Below are positions 19,334 through 27,715 of a stretch of 64,000 bases of DNA, one piece after another. A program made the position numbers and the translations under genes. This DNA is from Oceanicaulis sp052055585 (GTDB lineage Bacteria; Pseudomonadota; Alphaproteobacteria; Caulobacterales; Maricaulaceae). The stretch is taken from positions 248,001-312,000 of the forward strand of contig NZ_CP170485.1 in NCBI RefSeq assembly GCF_052055585.1, written 5' to 3'. The notes under the pieces were generated by a model, which was given only the letters and a program-made list of their open reading frames with translations, searched no databases and had not been told where the DNA came from. Numbering within the stretch: the first letter of the stretch is position 1; each line of letters opens with the position of its first letter.

Positions 19334-20319
19334 CCGCGCCCATCCATGGCTTTGTGCTGGGCAAGTTCATGCCGCCCCATGCCGGGCACATGTATCTGTG
19401 TGATTTCGCTGCCGGGCTGTGTGATCAGCTGACCATTCTGGTCTGCTCGCTCGACCGCGAACCCATCCCCGGCAAGCTGCGTCATGAGTGGATGAGCGCG
19501 CTCTATCCGAACGCGCGGGTGCTTCACTATGATCGCGATATCCCCCAGGACCCCTCCGAGCATCCCCGGTTCTGGGACATCTGGCGTGAGCTGATCCGCA
19601 GCATTCACCCCGAGCCGATCCATCGCGTCTTCGCCTCTGATGAGTACGGGTTGCGGCTGGGCCAGGAGCTGGGCGCCGAATTCTGGCCCGCTGACCCCGA
19701 GCGCGTCTGCCGTCCGGTCAGCGGCACGCAAATCCGGCAAAACCCGATCGCGCACTGGTCGATGATCGCCCCGCCGGCCCGGCCGTATTTCACGCGAACC
19801 ATTGTCCTTCACGGCCCTGAAAGCACGGGCAAGTCCGTGCTGGGCCAGACGCTCGCGGACAAGCTGGGCGGGGCCTATGTGCCTGAATTCGGGCGCACCT
19901 GGTGCGAGCTTTATGGCACAGAGTGCAGTGCGCAGGATCTGCGCAATATCGCAGCGGGTCAGGCGGCAGGGGTCGAAGCGGCCCGACGCACGGCGGAGGG
20001 GCTTGTCTTTTCGGATACGGACGGGCTGATCACGGAGGTCTGGTCGCAAATGATGCTGGGGCGCTCGGTCTTTGAGCCTGCGCCAGAGCCGGAAGGCGAC
20101 CTGTATCTTCTGACTGATATTGACCAGCCCTGGATTGATGACGGCACCCGGGTCTATGGCGATGACGCCGACCGCCGCCGGTTCATGGAGTTGTCCATCG
20201 AGGCGCTGGAGCGGCGCGGCGTTGATTATGTCCGCCTGTCCGGCGACTGGGATGTCAGGGAGCGGACAGCCCTCGCCGCGATCCGGGATCGCTTCCCGCA
20301 ACTTTGCCGGGAGAGGTGA
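19330..20319 (+). CDS. nadR: NadR-type NMN adenylyltransferase / ribosylnicotinamide kinase
   Basis: A 329-residue bifunctional protein. The N-terminal nucleotidyltransferase has GKFMPPHAGH (HxGH, 17-20) and VSGTQIRQ near 138. The C-terminal kinase has Walker A GPESTGKS near 162. It phosphorylates nicotinamide riboside and adenylates NMN to NAD. The N-terminal helix-turn-helix repressor domain of enteric NadR is absent, so it is an enzyme only. The frame opens upstream inside pnuC, but ATG 19330 overlaps the pnuC stop as ATGA, a typical coupled arrangement. Confidence 0.92.
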   Translation: MTAPIHGFVLGKFMPPHAGHMYLCDFAAGLCDQLTILVCSLDREPIPGKLRHEWMSALYPNARVLHYDRDIPQDPSEHPRFWDIWRELIRSIHPEPIHRVFASDEYGLRLGQELGAEFWPADPERVCRPVSGTQIRQNPIAHWSMIAPPARPYFTRTIVLHGPESTGKSVLGQTLADKLGGAYVPEFGRTWCELYGTECSAQDLRNIAAGQAAGVEAARRTAEGLVFSDTDGLITEVWSQMMLGRSVFEPAPEPEGDLYLLTDIDQPWIDDGTRVYGDDADRRRFMELSIEALERRGVDYVRLSGDWDVRERTALAAIRDRFPQLCRER

Positions 20320-20378
20320 CCGCGGCCCCAATCAGGGTATTCTGGCCAACCGATGACTTTGGCGCGAAGGAGACGGCC

Positions 20379-21128
20379 ATGAGCCCGAACCCGTTTGAGC
20401 AAGGCGGCGCGCGCTATGCGGCCGGACGCCCGGTTTATCCCGCCAAACTCGCCTTCACCCTGGCAGGGCTTGTCAGCAATCATACGCTCGCGGTTGATGT
20501 GGGATGCGGGACGGGGCAGTTGTCCGTGCTGCTGGCTGAGTACTTCACGCAGGTGCGCGCCTTTGACCCCAGCGAGAGCCAGCTCGCCCACGCCCGGCCT
20601 CACCCGAAGGTGAGCTACGCAAAAGCACCGGCCGAGGCTTTGCCGCTGGCGGGCGGCAGTGCGAACCTCATTACCGCAGCCCAGGCGGCGCACTGGTTTG
20701 ACCGACCTCACTTCTACGAAGAGGTCCGCCGGATCGCGGCGCCCGGCGCAGTTCTGGCGCTGATCACCTACAACAACGCCGAAGCTGACACCGAGGCGAT
20801 GAAGCCCATTGGCCAGCTCTATCAGGCGCTGGATCCCTGGTGGCGACCCGAGCGCGAGGATGTCGAGACCGCCTATGCGCGCTTTGATTTCCCGTTCGAC
20901 GAAATTCCGGCCAAGGGCGGGGCGATCGTCCATGACTGGACGTTTGATGAGATGCGCGCCTATCTCGAAAGCTGGTCGGCCCTGCGCGCGGCGCGGGCCG
21001 ATGGCGAGGATAAGATGATCGAAGGCTATCTCGACAAGGCCCGCATGGCCTGGGGCGAGGGTGAGGTTCGGGTGCGCTGGCCCATCACCATCCGGGCGGG
21101 GTTCGTCCACAAGCCTGCCCGCCGCTAA
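20379..21128 (+). CDS. Class I SAM-dependent methyltransferase
   Basis: A 249-residue methyltransferase (UbiE/Methyltransf_11 type). The SAM glycine motif is DVGCGTGQLS (about 39-48), with a FDPSESQL acidic loop and a post-motif AAQAAHWFD typical of small-molecule methyltransferases near yeast Crg1/trans-aconitate type. The substrate cannot be told. GAAGGAGA precedes the ATG at 20379, so the upstream open frame is ignored. It follows nadR by 59 bases and may be in the same transcript. Confidence 0.85.
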   Translation: MSPNPFEQGGARYAAGRPVYPAKLAFTLAGLVSNHTLAVDVGCGTGQLSVLLAEYFTQVRAFDPSESQLAHARPHPKVSYAKAPAEALPLAGGSANLITAAQAAHWFDRPHFYEEVRRIAAPGAVLALITYNNAEADTEAMKPIGQLYQALDPWWRPEREDVETAYARFDFPFDEIPAKGGAIVHDWTFDEMRAYLESWSALRAARADGEDKMIEGYLDKARMAWGEGEVRVRWPITIRAGFVHKPARR

Positions 21129-21185
21129 TCCGCCCCCGGTCCGGGCGCCCTGATACTGACGCTTCAGTCAGCAGGAGGGCCTCTC

Positions 21186-21611
21186 ATGACCGGCGACAAT
21201 CTTGTCCAGTGCGCATCCCGGCATATCGGGGAAGTCTATCAGCTCGGCGCGGCGGCGGAGCTCGAAAACCCCGACTATGCCGGGCCGTGGGATTGCGCAG
21301 ACTTCGTCAGCTGGTGCGTTTATCAGACCTTTGGCGTGAAACTGGGCCTGACAGCGGCCGGGCATCCTTATACCGGCGCCTGGATCAAATGGGCGGAGGA
21401 CCCGGACCATGCCCTGCCGCTTGAAGACGCCTATCAGACGCCCGGCGCGATCCTGGTGCGTCGCGCGCATCATTACGGGGCCGGGCATGTGGCGATCTCG
21501 GACGGGCGGGACGGCACGATCGAGGCGCGTGGCCAGCGCTATGGCGTTGTCAGGGCCAAGGGGCGGGGACGGGTTTGGGACCTTGCGGGCCTGCCTGCGG
21601 CTGAGCCGTGA
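21186..21611 (+). CDS. NlpC/P60-like cysteine peptidase-fold protein
   Basis: A 141-residue protein with a NlpC/P60-CHAP-like core: Cys37 in GPWDCADFVSW, His101 in GAGHVAISDG and a polar third residue near Glu113. Such proteins cut peptidoglycan cross-links or related amides. There is no signal peptide, so it may act in the cytosol, be exported by another route, or be a phage-derived or toxin-type domain that was kept. AGGAGGGCC precedes the ATG. A small palindrome (CTGAC/GTCAG) lies just upstream. Confidence in the fold is moderate; the substrate is unknown. Confidence 0.7.
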   Translation: MTGDNLVQCASRHIGEVYQLGAAAELENPDYAGPWDCADFVSWCVYQTFGVKLGLTAAGHPYTGAWIKWAEDPDHALPLEDAYQTPGAILVRRAHHYGAGHVAISDGRDGTIEARGQRYGVVRAKGRGRVWDLAGLPAAEP

Positions 21612-21680
21612 CCGCTTGCGTTCTGCAGGGTGCGGATTCTGGCCGTTCCTTTTCCATCGGCGCCGGGTTAGGAGAGAGCC

Positions 21681-22292
21681 ATGGCAGACCTTTACCTTCT
21701 GACCCCGCCCCGGATTGATGCTGACTTCGCCGATGTGCTGGCGCGGACCCTTGATGCCGGGCGCGTCTCGGCGCTTCAGCTGCGTCTCAAAGAGCATTCC
21801 GAAGCCGAGATCGAGGCGCTGGCGCCCAAGCTGATCGAGATCGCGCATCAACGCGGCGTTTCGGTCATCATGAATGATGATCCGGCGCTGGCCGCAAAGC
21901 TGGGCTGTGATGGCGTGCATATCGGTCAGGAAGACGGGTCGATCAAACAGGCGCGCGCCGCGCTGGGTCCGAAAGCGATTGTCGGCGTGACCTGTCATGA
22001 CAGCCGTCATCTGGCGATGCTGGCGGGCGAGCAAGGCGCGGATTACGTCGCTTTTGGCGCTTTTTTCGAGACCGCCACGAAATCGCCCAAGACCCGCGCT
22101 GATCTGGACATCCTGGTCTGGTGGACCGAGCTTTTCGAGTTGCCCTGTGTCGCGATCGGGGGAATTACCCTGGAGAACGCCTCCGAGGTGATCGCGGCCG
22201 GGGCCGATTATATTGCAGTGTGCGGCGGGGTCTGGTCGCACCCCGAAGGACCGGAGGCCGCATGCGCCGGCTTGTCTCAACTCTTGGATTGA
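21681..22292 (+). CDS. thiE: Thiamine-phosphate synthase (ThiE family)
   Basis: A 203-residue TIM-barrel protein, usual ThiE length. LQLRLKEHS, the MNDDPALA block, DGVHIGQEDG, FGAFFETATK and IGGITLEN follow the order of phosphate- and pyrophosphate-binding loops of ThiE. It joins the thiazole and pyrimidine phosphates. No other thi gene and no TPP riboswitch are visible upstream. Its 3' end overlaps the start of the Sel1-repeat gene by 31 bases in another frame. Since the family includes TenI-like relatives, the exact activity is likely but not certain. Confidence 0.85.
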   Translation: MADLYLLTPPRIDADFADVLARTLDAGRVSALQLRLKEHSEAEIEALAPKLIEIAHQRGVSVIMNDDPALAAKLGCDGVHIGQEDGSIKQARAALGPKAIVGVTCHDSRHLAMLAGEQGADYVAFGAFFETATKSPKTRADLDILVWWTELFELPCVAIGGITLENASEVIAAGADYIAVCGGVWSHPEGPEAACAGLSQLLD

Positions 22293-23434
22293 TCCTTTGC
22301 CTGGGCGGGTCCGCCTGGGCGCAGGAAGACACGCCCACTGTTCCGACTGCGGAAGAGGTTGAAGGCGTTGATGCGCCTGTCGCGGATCTGCCGCCCTTGC
22401 CCGAAGGTCTGGCCGAGGATTTCGCGCGGGACGCCAGCGGCGATGCGGTCGAGGGTCGCTCCCTGACCAATTCGGCGATGGCGAGCGCGTCAGCCGCTTA
22501 CATGGTCGGTGATTTTCAGGGCGCGCTCATTCACGCCCAGCGCGCGGCGGCCGGCGGCGAAGCCCGTGGCGCGACGCTGGCCGGGCATATCCGCTTGCAT
22601 GGCCTGTCCGGAGAAGCCAGCGATGAAGACGCGGTGCGCTGGTTCCGTCGCGCGGCCGAGCTGGGCGAACCGGACGCCCTGATCATCCTGTCTCGACTGG
22701 CCGGTGAAGGCCGGGGCGGTCTGCAGACCTGGCAATCGCGTGAGTTTCTGGCGCAGGCGGCTGAAGCCGGGGATGCCCGCGCCGCCCATGAATATGGCCT
22801 CTACCTGATGGAGCGCGGGGATCCGGGTGCGGCGAGTGACGCCCTGAACTGGTTGCAGCTGGCCGCGGAAAGCGGGCGCTTTGAGGCCTATGGCGATTAT
22901 GCCTACGCGCTGGCGGACTGGGATCATGGCCCCCATGATCTGAGCACGGCGCGGGAATGGTATCAGCGTGCAGGAGAGGCGGGGGATCCGAGCTCGGCCC
23001 TGATCGCCGGTCTGATGCTGATGAATGGTGAGGGCGGCGACGCCGATGAAGCGGCAGGCGCGCGCATGATCCGCATGGCGGCGGAATATGGTTTGCCAGC
23101 CGCCATGGGGCAGCATGCCTTGCTCCTCTATCAGGGCGCAGCCGGTCGCGCGCCCAATCCGTCTGAAGCGGTGGACTGGGCCCGTCAGGGCGCGGACGCC
23201 AATGACCCGGACAGCCAGTTCCTGCTCGCCTATGCGCTGGCGACAGGGGATGGCGCGCCGCGTGATCTTGAGCGGGCCTATTACTGGGTGTTGCGCGCGG
23301 CAGCTCCGCGCGGCGGACGCACGCCGGAGGACTTTGACCGGGACCGTCTTGAGGCGAGCCTCGAGAACGCCCTGCCCGAGCCTGTGCTTGAGCGAATCCG
23401 TGTCGAGGCGGCGGTGGGATCAAGCCCCTTCTAG
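22262..23434 (+). CDS. Sel1-repeat (TPR-like) exported protein
   Basis: A 390-residue protein with a clear signal peptide (cleavage after SAWA near residue 21), a Pro/Glu-rich spacer, then about seven to eight Sel1-like repeats of some 36 residues (for example AVRWFRRAAELGEPDALI). Such solenoids scaffold protein-protein contacts in the periplasm. The start at 22262 was chosen because it gives the signal peptide; the longer open frame to 22121 overlaps thiE too far. It overlaps the thiE end by 31 bases, so translation may be coupled. Confidence 0.83.
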   Translation: MRRLVSTLGLILCLGGSAWAQEDTPTVPTAEEVEGVDAPVADLPPLPEGLAEDFARDASGDAVEGRSLTNSAMASASAAYMVGDFQGALIHAQRAAAGGEARGATLAGHIRLHGLSGEASDEDAVRWFRRAAELGEPDALIILSRLAGEGRGGLQTWQSREFLAQAAEAGDARAAHEYGLYLMERGDPGAASDALNWLQLAAESGRFEAYGDYAYALADWDHGPHDLSTAREWYQRAGEAGDPSSALIAGLMLMNGEGGDADEAAGARMIRMAAEYGLPAAMGQHALLLYQGAAGRAPNPSEAVDWARQGADANDPDSQFLLAYALATGDGAPRDLERAYYWVLRAAAPRGGRTPEDFDRDRLEASLENALPEPVLERIRVEAAVGSSPF

Positions 23435-23564
23435 AGGGGCTGAGAGGCCGGAGTCTGACGCACAGCTTGCCCGTGCGGGGTCTGCCTGTTAAACGAGCGC
23501 GGCTGAATTACAGGGCGGCGCTGGTGGTTTGTGCGGCGCGCCCGTTCCAGGAACGGACCTTCCG

Positions 23565-24131
23565 ATGAAAATCAACGGCAATGAAATCAAGCCCGGCAAC
23601 GTGATCAAGCACCAGGATACCCTGTGGGTGGCGGTGAAAGCGGATCACGTGAAACCGGGCAAGGGCGGCGCGTTCGCCCAGGTCGAACTGAAGAACCTGC
23701 TCGACGGTCGCAAGCTCAATGAACGCTTCCGCTCTGCGGACAAGGTCGAGCGCGTGCGCCTTGAGCAGAAAGACCACCAGTTCCTCTATCCCGAGGGCGA
23801 GATGCTGGTCTTCATGGACACCGAGACCTATGAGCAGACCAACCTGCCCATCGATTTCGTGGGTGAAGACCGCGCCGCGTATCTGACCGACGGCATGATG
23901 GTCGTTCTGGAAATCTACGAAGAGAAGCCGATCGGCATCGAGCTGCCCAAACATGTGGAGCTGGAAGTGATCGAGACCGAGCCGGTGGTCAAAGGCCAGA
24001 CGGCGGCGAACTCGTTCAAGCCCGCCATCCTGGCCGGCAATGTCCGCACCGCCGTGCCGCCTTTCGTGGGCGTGGGCGAGCGTATCGTGGTGGCTACCGA
24101 GGACGGCTCTTACGTCCGTCGTGCGGAGTAG
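23565..24131 (+). CDS. efp: Elongation factor P
   Basis: A 188-residue three-domain factor that relieves ribosome stalling at polyproline. The tip loop reads HVKPGKGGAF, with Lys33 at the site that is lysylated or otherwise modified in many bacteria. The C-terminal domain ends with TEDGSYVRRAE, as usual. ATG 23565 is the family start. suhB begins three bases after its stop, forming an efp-suhB pair. No modification gene (epmA) is in the window. Confidence 0.96.
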   Translation: MKINGNEIKPGNVIKHQDTLWVAVKADHVKPGKGGAFAQVELKNLLDGRKLNERFRSADKVERVRLEQKDHQFLYPEGEMLVFMDTETYEQTNLPIDFVGEDRAAYLTDGMMVVLEIYEEKPIGIELPKHVELEVIETEPVVKGQTAANSFKPAILAGNVRTAVPPFVGVGERIVVATEDGSYVRRAE

Positions 24132-24134
24132 ATC

Positions 24135-24932
24135 TTGGCTCAAGTATCCGCACTGATGCAGGTCATGACCGATGCGGTCCGCAAAGCGGGCCGCCGTCTG
24201 GCGCGTGACTTTGGTGAAATCGAGAACCTTCAGGTCTCCAAGAAGGGCCCGGCGGACTTTGTCACCGCGGCCGACATGAAGTCTGAAGAGATCCTGTTCG
24301 ACATCCTGTCCAAGGCGCGTCCGGGCTATGGCTTCCTTCTGGAAGAGCGCGGCGTGGTCGAGGGTACGGACCGCTCCCATCGCTGGATCATCGATCCGCT
24401 GGACGGCACGCTGAACTTCATGCACGCCCAGCCGCACTTCGCCATTTCGGTGGCGCTGGAGCGCGAGGGCGAGATCGTGGCGGGCGTGATCTACAATCCC
24501 GCCACCGACGAGCTGTTCCATGCCGAAAAGGGCCGGGGCGCGTTCATGAATGACCGCCGTCTGCGCGTGGCTGAACGTCGCGACCTGCATGACTGCGTCA
24601 TCGCCACCGGCATGCCGTTCTTTGGCAAGAAGGGCCACGCCCAGTTCCTCAAGGAACTGCACCAGATCATGCCGATGACCGCCGGCGTGCGCCGCTATGG
24701 CGCGGCGTCGCTTGATCTCGCCTGGACGGCTGCGGGCCGGTTTGACGGCTTCTGGGAACGCAATCTCAAGCCCTGGGATATCGCCGCCGGCCTGGTGCTG
24801 GTGCGTGAGGCGGGCGGTTTCGCCGGCGCCATCGATCCGGGCACCGATGTGCTGGAAACCGGCCATATCGCGGCGGGCAACGAGATGGTGATCAAGGAAC
24901 TGCGCGAGATGCTGGCGAAAGCCGCCAGCTAG
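24135..24932 (+). CDS. suhB: Inositol-1-monophosphatase family (SuhB)
   Basis: A 265-residue lithium-sensitive phosphatase. Metal ligands are visible: Glu70-Glu71 in LEERG, DPLDGTLNF (Asp87, Asp90) and the late WDIAAG near 215. It removes phosphate from inositol phosphates; SuhB also takes part in rRNA transcription complexes in some bacteria. The start is TTG, with CGGAG seven bases upstream and only three bases after the efp stop. It is convergent with the hypothetical gene at 24929, overlapping by four bases. Confidence 0.9.
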   Translation: MAQVSALMQVMTDAVRKAGRRLARDFGEIENLQVSKKGPADFVTAADMKSEEILFDILSKARPGYGFLLEERGVVEGTDRSHRWIIDPLDGTLNFMHAQPHFAISVALEREGEIVAGVIYNPATDELFHAEKGRGAFMNDRRLRVAERRDLHDCVIATGMPFFGKKGHAQFLKELHQIMPMTAGVRRYGAASLDLAWTAAGRFDGFWERNLKPWDIAAGLVLVREAGGFAGAIDPGTDVLETGHIAAGNEMVIKELREMLAKAAS

Positions 24933-25288
24933 ATTTGCGACGAAGACACGCCTGACGCGGCGCCGGCCGGTTCTGGCCAGGCACCGCGTTGCGTTTTGAG
25001 CTGACCCTTATAGGCCCGGTCTGGCGGAGGCAGGGGCGCGCCATGCGCCCACAGCACGCAATGCACGGTCAGAAGATCCGGGCGCACCACCGCTTGCAGC
25101 GGCATGGGCGGGCTGGCCTGCTCTAGAAGCGTGTCCAGCCGGATGGGGAAGAAACGCAGGCCCTGAGCCTGACTGAGCGTTTTCCCGTCCACGAGCAGGC
25201 GGACCTGCGCCCAGCCCCATAGCGTATAGCCGCACTCGACAGTGATCTCGTGGGTGTTGAGCCGGTAAACCCATCGTTTGAGTTGCAT
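24929..25288 (-). CDS. Hypothetical protein
   Basis: I do not recognise this 119-residue product. It is rich in Leu, Trp and His, with a beta-like middle (YTLWGWAQVRLLVDG) and no signal or membrane segment. GAGGTGATC directly before the ATG at 25288 supports this start over the longer frame to 25435. Its 3' end overlaps suhB by four bases. It diverges from the beta-lactamase-like gene across an AT-richer spacer. Confidence 0.6.
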   Translation of the reverse strand: MQLKRWVYRLNTHEITVECGYTLWGWAQVRLLVDGKTLSQAQGLRFFPIRLDTLLEQASPPMPLQAVVRPDLLTVHCVLWAHGAPLPPPDRAYKGQLKTQRGAWPEPAGAASGVSSSQI

Positions 25289-25421
25289 GATCACCTCTAT
25301 GCTGCGGCGCAACACATCATGAATATGGTTAATACCGCTTAAGGTTTCAGGCAAGGATTTCTCGAAGCTTAACTTGTGAAATTTGATCCATCCGGGCACG
25401 CTGCTCTGAGTAGGGGGCGGC

Positions 25422-26597
25422 ATGTCGGGTGTCAAAGAGTTGCGGAAATTGAAGATTTGTACTCTGGCGCTGTTCGGCGCGATGCTTGGAGCTGTGGGCG
25501 CTCAAGCACAAGATTGTGCGGACATGTCAGCGCTTGAGGCGCAGGTCAGCACGCTTCTGTCGCCTTCGGAGGCGCTGGATCAGCCTGGATATGTGGTCTC
25601 TGTCACCCGGGCCGATGGTTGTCAGGCGATTGTGAGCTCCGGGGCGTCTGATCTGGAGCAGGCGCGCGCAAACTCAGGCGACACCGTTTTCCACCTCGCC
25701 TCCCTGTCCAAACAGATCACGGCGGCGGCCGTCGCTATCGCCATCGAAGACGGGCTTGTGAGTCTGGATGACCGGCTCGTCTCCTATCTGCCCGAGGCGG
25801 AGCGGATCGGTTCAGAGCTGACTCTCGCCCATCTCATGTACATGACCAGTGGTCTGCCCGAATACACCAGCCTGGGCCGGGCGAATGGCGAGCCCTGGGC
25901 GACTTTTCATTATTTTGACGTGGATGAAGCCATCGCCCTGGTGCTTGAAACAGGCGAGCTGCAGTTCGAGCCGGGCGCTCAATGGTCCTATTCCAACATC
26001 AACTTCATGCTGCTCGCCGAAGTCGTCGAGCGGGTCTACGGGACGGATTTCTCCGAAACGGTCAGGACGCGGCTTTTCGAGCCGCTGGGAATGCAGGCCT
26101 CTCTTGTCCATGATGATGTCACCACGCTGATCCCGAACAGGGCGACCGGGTATACCGCGCGCAGTGAAGAGGTGGTCACGACCCTGAACGAGCAAGGCGG
26201 CATTCAGGTCGCGCCCGGACCGGGCTGGGTGGTGTTGCGACGGAATGCGCCACACTATGGCGGCAGCGGCGTGTTCTCCTCGGCGCGTGACTGGGGGCTG
26301 TGGCAGGTCGAAATGATGACCCATCAGCGGCTCGGCGAGGATTTCTGGTCCCTGATGACCTCAACGCGCGCCTTTGACCATTCCAAGGTCAATGACGGCT
26401 TCGGTCTGGTGGTCGACGACTGGGAGGGGCGCCCGGTCCTGTGGTATTCCGGCGGTGATATCGACACCTCGACCTATGGGGCGGTGTTTCCCGAGGCAGG
26501 GTATGGAGTGGCCTGCTTCGCCAATGATCCGTTCGGCGGGTGCGAGGCCAAAGCCAGGGCTGTCATCGAAGCGCTGATTGAAGCGGAGCGCCTTTAG
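25422..26597 (+). CDS. Serine hydrolase, beta-lactamase class C fold
   Basis: A 391-residue exported protein with a signal peptide ending AQAQ near residue 30. It has the SxxK motif SLSK (Ser94, Lys97), the YxN motif in WSYSNINF near 190 and an HYGGSG block in place of KTG. This set is shared by class C beta-lactamases, penicillin-binding esterases and D-aminopeptidases. Most members of this size are esterases or peptidases, so antibiotic resistance should not be assumed. It stands alone between the hypothetical gene and the MotA-like gene. Confidence 0.85.
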   Translation: MSGVKELRKLKICTLALFGAMLGAVGAQAQDCADMSALEAQVSTLLSPSEALDQPGYVVSVTRADGCQAIVSSGASDLEQARANSGDTVFHLASLSKQITAAAVAIAIEDGLVSLDDRLVSYLPEAERIGSELTLAHLMYMTSGLPEYTSLGRANGEPWATFHYFDVDEAIALVLETGELQFEPGAQWSYSNINFMLLAEVVERVYGTDFSETVRTRLFEPLGMQASLVHDDVTTLIPNRATGYTARSEEVVTTLNEQGGIQVAPGPGWVVLRRNAPHYGGSGVFSSARDWGLWQVEMMTHQRLGEDFWSLMTSTRAFDHSKVNDGFGLVVDDWEGRPVLWYSGGDIDTSTYGAVFPEAGYGVACFANDPFGGCEAKARAVIEALIEAERL

Positions 26598-26698
26598 GCC
26601 TCACCCTTGCCTCATTCCCGCCAAGACCCTTGCGTTTGATGGCGGTGTAGGCCAAGCCTGCATGAGTGCTGATGCGCCAGATGAGGGAGCTGCGCTGA

Positions 26699-27712
26699 AT
26701 GGCTGATCCGAAAGCTTCGCGCCGCAAGGCCCGGTTCACCGGACCGGGAAATTATATTCTGTGGATGATGATCTTCCTGTCGGCGGTCGTCATTCTGGCG
26801 GCCTTGCTCCACCAGCCCCTGATCCTGGCGTTCGAGGCGAACCCTGCGATCAATGGTCTGATCCTGGGCGTCTTGTTCATCGGCATCCTGTATACCTTCC
26901 AGCAGGCGCTGGCGATCGGACCGAGCGCGCGCTGGCTGGTGCGTCTGAACGAAGCCGATCACCCCGACCAGTTGCCCAGCCCGCCCGCGATGATCGCGCC
27001 CATGGCGGCGCTGATCACGGACGCGGCGGACGGTCGCTCGCGCCTGTCGGCGGCGTCGGCCCGCGTGGTGCTGGATTCCGTCGCTGCGCGCATGGCCGAG
27101 AGCGGCGCCTTCACACGCTATTTCGGCCGGCTTCTGATCTTCCTGGGGCTTCTGGGCACCTTCTGGGGCCTGTTGCAGGTGGTGGGCAATGTGGGCGACG
27201 CCGTGCGCGCCGTGTCCGCCAGCTCCACAGGCGCGGGTGAAACCGACGCCATGGCGCTGATGAGCGCGATTGAAGAACCGATTGCGGGCATGGGCACGGC
27301 CTTCGCCTCCTCGCTCTTTGGTCTGGCGGGCTCGCTGATCATCGGTTTCCTCGAACTGCAGGCGAGCCGGGCGCAGAACCGTTTCTACAATGAGGTTGAG
27401 GAATGGCTGTCCTCGATCTCCCGCCTCGCCAATGCAGGTCCGCAAGGCGCCAGCCCTGATGAAGCGGGCGGTTCGGGCGCCTATGTGGGCGCGTTGCTGG
27501 AGCAGAGTGCGGATGCGCTGGACCGGTTGACCCACACGCTGGAGCGCCACACCCGCCAGCTTGAAACCATCATGGCCCGCTTTGCCGATGACGCAGCGGA
27601 AAGCCAGCGCGAGAGCGCGCGTTTGTTGCGTGACGAGATCAAGGTTCTGGTGCGCGCGCTGGAGGCGCAGGCGCGTCTGAACCGGGATCGCGGCTCGGAT
27701 CGGAACGAATAG
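26699..27712 (+). CDS. MotA/TolQ/ExbB-like proton channel subunit
   Basis: A 337-residue inner-membrane protein with four hydrophobic segments (about 18-38, 50-70, 140-162, 195-220) and the conserved last two with GLLGTFWGLLQVV and GMGTAFASSLFGLAGSLIIGF. A charged, coiled-coil cytoplasmic tail ends it. It is like a MotA-type stator ring subunit. The OmpA/MotB-like partner starts four bases after its stop. No flagellar, TonB or Tol gene is nearby, so it is not an ordinary motor or Tol gene. The basic N terminus (KASRRKARF) is cytosolic. Confidence 0.8.
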   Translation: MADPKASRRKARFTGPGNYILWMMIFLSAVVILAALLHQPLILAFEANPAINGLILGVLFIGILYTFQQALAIGPSARWLVRLNEADHPDQLPSPPAMIAPMAALITDAADGRSRLSAASARVVLDSVAARMAESGAFTRYFGRLLIFLGLLGTFWGLLQVVGNVGDAVRAVSASSTGAGETDAMALMSAIEEPIAGMGTAFASSLFGLAGSLIIGFLELQASRAQNRFYNEVEEWLSSISRLANAGPQGASPDEAGGSGAYVGALLEQSADALDRLTHTLERHTRQLETIMARFADDAAESQRESARLLRDEIKVLVRALEAQARLNRDRGSDRNE

Positions 27713-27715
27713 ACC

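Noticed and set aside
21612..21680. TPP riboswitch before thiE
   Set aside because: The 69-base spacer lacks the CTGAGA and other conserved TPP-box bases and is too short.
25308..25345. CtrA box TTAA-N6-TTAA near 25330
   Set aside because: The spacing is six, not seven, so it does not fit the consensus.
25422..26597. Antibiotic resistance beta-lactamase
   Set aside because: The fold motifs are shared with esterases and peptidases, the KTG box is changed to HYGG, and no ampR-like regulator is adjacent.
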